Assembly: GCF_001424185.1 (NCBI RefSeq)
Contig: NZ_LMOM01000043.1
Span: 208,001-272,000, forward strand
Source of the DNA: Deinococcus sp. Leaf326
GTDB taxonomy: Bacteria; Deinococcota; Deinococci; Deinococcales; Deinococcaceae
Length of the DNA: 64,000 nucleotides
Direction: 5' to 3'
Shown: piece by piece, positions 63,423 to 64,000 of the stretch
Position numbering within the stretch: position 1 is the stretch's first letter
How the letters are laid out: the number at the start of each line of letters is the position of its first letter
Translations under genes and position numbers: made by a program
Notes under the pieces: generated by a model
Databases searched by the model: none
What the model was told of the DNA's origin: nothing
What the model saw: the letters and a program-made list of their open reading frames with translations, nothing else

Positions 63423-63450
63423 TCCGGGCAATTCACCATTGGTGCCCGGA
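63423..63450. promoter_or_regulatory. Inverted repeat between lspA and luxS
   Basis: TCCGGGCA (63423-63430) and TGCCCGGA (63443-63450) are perfect eight-base reverse complements separated by 12 bp, in the 66-bp intergenic region of divergent genes. A regulator binding site is possible. Confidence 0.4.
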
Positions 63451-63470
63451 AGCGGCCCGACAATACGGGT

Positions 63471-63938
63471 ATGGCAAACGTGGAGTCCTTCGATCTCGAC
63501 CACACCAAGGTCAAAGCCCCCTATATCCGGCTGGCGGGGGTCAAGACCACCCCGCGCGGCGACAGCATCAGCAAATACGACCTGCGGCTGCTTCAGCCCA
63601 ACGCGGGAGCCATTGACCCGGCGGCTATCCATACGCTCGAGCACCTGCTGGCCGGCTACCTGCGCGATCACCTCCAGGACGTGGTGGACGTGTCCCCGAT
63701 GGGTTGCCGTACAGGGATGTATATGGCGGTCATCGGTGAGCCCGACGAACAGGGCGTCCTGCGCGCCTTCGAGGCGGCGCTGCGTGACACGGCCGCCCAT
63801 GACCGCCCCATCCCCGGCGTGAGCGAACTGGAATGCGGCAATTACCGCGACCACGACCTTGGCGCGGCCCGTCAGCACGCCCGCGACGCCTTGGCTGGCG
63901 GCCTCAAGGTGCAAGAGACGGTGCTTCTCCAGCGCTGA
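63471..63938 (+). CDS. luxS: S-ribosylhomocysteine lyase LuxS
   Basis: A 155-residue iron enzyme cleaving S-ribosylhomocysteine to homocysteine and DPD (AI-2 precursor). Metal ligands: His54 and His58 in HTLEHLL and Cys in [11 protein letters not shown]; the catalytic Cys is in [11 protein letters not shown] 63471 begins the family N-terminus. The last 62 bp of the window after its stop show no gene. Confidence 0.96.
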   Translation: MANVESFDLDHTKVKAPYIRLAGVKTTPRGDSISKYDLRLLQPNAGAIDPAAIHTLEHLLAGYLRDHLQDVVDVSPMGCRTGMYMAVIGEPDEQGVLRAFEAALRDTAAHDRPIPGVSELECGNYRDHDLGAARQHARDALAGGLKVQETVLLQR

Positions 63939-64000
63939 GCGCTTTTGCTTCTCGGGCCATCTTGCTTGTGCAGGACGGCCTTTCCTGTGCTGATGCGAGA

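Overview
The window is a high-GC chromosomal segment of a Deinococcus species. The clearest markers are a cinA-thpR-recA operon (39.7-41.9 kb) whose RecA has the GPESGGKT P-loop, a carotenoid desaturase overlapping a cytochrome P450, and start sites typical of the genus. Many genes have a TANNNT -10 box only 5-8 nt before the start codon, as expected for leaderless mRNAs. The species cannot be named from the sequence alone.

Layout. 0-5.5 kb: end of a family 2 glycosyltransferase, an MFS transporter, a secreted protein, then the crtD-like/P450 pair. 5.5-5.75 kb: two near-identical units in which a consensus promoter runs straight into an intrinsic terminator. 5.7-12.4 kb: a leftward purine operon purC-purS-purQ-dinB-dinB-purL-purF-ywbE with two DinB-fold genes inside it and a 26-codon leader ORF coupled to purC. 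12.6-22.3 kb: mostly leftward housekeeping genes (prmC, khpB, low-MW phosphatase, cyclophilin, trmL, ispF, M29/M42/M23 peptidases) plus rightward AKR and apaG. 22.4-27.4 kb: tRNA-Asp, speA, a DUF952 gene broken by one TGA, and an RNA methyltransferase. 27.4-35.6 kb: small envelope proteins, HD and HNH proteins, an XRE-MarC pair, an SDR, a large DUF2339-like membrane protein and a Fur-family regulator. 35.7-37.3 kb: birA-bioY, with an inverted repeat around the birA promoter. 37.3-38.6 kb: an AT-rich island holding one decayed P-loop ATPase. 38.6-41.9 kb: the recA operon, with a weak match to the deinococcal radiation/desiccation motif. 42-49.5 kb: dnaX with a 36-codon coupled leader ORF, a GHL10 hydrolase, a flavin reductase, an EEP hydrolase, and a divergent TetR/metallo-hydrolase pair around a perfect 22-bp inverted repeat. 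49.5-64 kb: hflX, APH-like kinase, ArsC-like protein without cysteines, M20 and S9 peptidases, MMPL transporter, thrB, GlsB-like protein, rpmB, and divergent lspA/luxS.

The genes are largely core metabolism, translation and DNA maintenance. Functional groups are carotenoid tailoring, de novo purine synthesis, biotin uptake and attachment, and recombination (RecA, DnaX). The only clear foreign DNA is the 37.3-38.6 kb island. Points most worth following up are the duplicated promoter-terminator units, the two coupled leader ORFs, the DinB pair inside the purine operon, the single-nonsense DUF952 gene and the decayed ATPase beside recA.
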